Assembly: GCA_034189035.1 (NCBI GenBank)
Contig: JAXHVA010000104.1
Coordinates: 1-14,399 of the forward strand
Origin: JAUXFK01 sp034189035
GTDB taxonomy: Bacteria; Desulfobacterota; UBA8473
Direction of reading: 5' to 3'
Length of the DNA stretch: 14,399 nt
A model generated the notes under the pieces. The model was not told the DNA's origin. It saw only the letters and a program-made list of their open reading frames with translations, and searched no databases. Numbering within the stretch: position 1 is the first letter of the stretch; the number at the start of each line of letters is the position of its first letter. Both the position numbers and the translations under genes were made by a program. Below, piece by piece: positions 14,200 through 14,399 of this stretch.

Positions 14200-14399
14200 T
14201 TAATCTCCTTCTGGTGGTAGATATCGAACATATCTACGATCTTCCACCTCTGTGTCCCCAGTCTCTACATGTATAGAAAGAAGCAATGACTCCAATACAT
14301 CCAATGATATCTGAAGGCTATAGATAATAGCCTCGCGTAAAGGCGAACCCATAGCAATAAGCTCGGAAATCATCAGACTGTGACGTATTGAAATGCCCA
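14200..14399 (-). CDS. C-terminal end of an unrecognised protein (partial)
   Basis: An open frame enters from the right edge of the window (first full codon at 14397) and ends with TAA at 14200-14202, giving 65 residues. The peptide contains an amphipathic, Leu/Ile-rich stretch (SELIAMGSPLREAIIYSLQ, then DVLESLLLS) followed by a charged tail ending YVRYLPPEGD. I do not recognise the family. It lies about 205 bases upstream of the FKBP gene on the same strand, with the inverted repeat between. It is called coding because the other two - strand frames are interrupted and this one is not. Confidence 0.5.
   Translation of the reverse strand, partial: GISIRHSLMISELIAMGSPLREAIIYSLQISLDVLESLLLSIHVETGDTEVEDRRYVRYLPPEGD

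Noticed and set aside
1..14399. CRISPR array, tRNA, rRNA, insertion sequence, integrase or phage genes
   Set aside because: No regularly spaced repeats, no RNA gene signatures and no transposase, integrase or phage protein patterns were seen on either strand by reading; a dedicated tRNA or Rfam scan was not possible here.

Overview
The window looks like a chromosomal stretch from an anaerobic, moderately AT-rich bacterium. The gene set is an acyl-CoA carboxyltransferase, a crotonase-fold enzyme, a free-standing cobalamin subunit of the methylmalonyl-CoA mutase type, an acyl-CoA ligase, a radical SAM protein and a TRAP carboxylate importer with a TatT lipoprotein. This suggests a Desulfobacterota-type (deltaproteobacterial) sulfate reducer or syntroph living on organic acids. 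That placement is inferred from gene content; there is no rRNA or other phylogenetic marker.

Layout. Positions 1-937 carry the tail of an unrecognised + strand gene and a GntR/UTRA regulator. A strong hairpin at 951-977 separates them from everything downstream, all of which is on the - strand. Read in the direction of transcription (high to low coordinates), the - strand holds: the tail of an unknown gene (14200-14399); a 20-bp-arm inverted repeat (14027-14113); an SlyD-like FKBP isomerase (13564-13995); an AMP-forming acyl-CoA ligase followed closely by a radical SAM protein (13393 to 10623); a TRAP transporter locus (10275 to 4521); and a CoA-ester cassette (4160 to 990) of cobalamin-binding mutase subunit, YgfG-like crotonase, carboxyltransferase and a small zinc-ribbon protein.

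The TRAP locus is the most unusual part. It reads dctP1-dctQ, then a decayed C-terminal fragment of another dctP (8300-8690), then a second dctP of full length interrupted by one in-frame TAG codon (7058-8101), then dctM and tatT. Tandem solute-binding-protein genes have been duplicated and are decaying between the Q and M genes. The TAG could be a nonsense mutation, a sequencing error or a recoded codon.

A working model (inference): TRAP/TatT imports a carboxylate or dicarboxylate, the ligase makes its CoA ester, a cobalamin mutase (catalytic subunit not in this window) rearranges a succinyl-type CoA to a malonyl-type CoA, and the crotonase and/or carboxyltransferase removes or adds the carboxyl group. 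The GntR regulator may control the cassette. Nothing in the window identifies the substrate.
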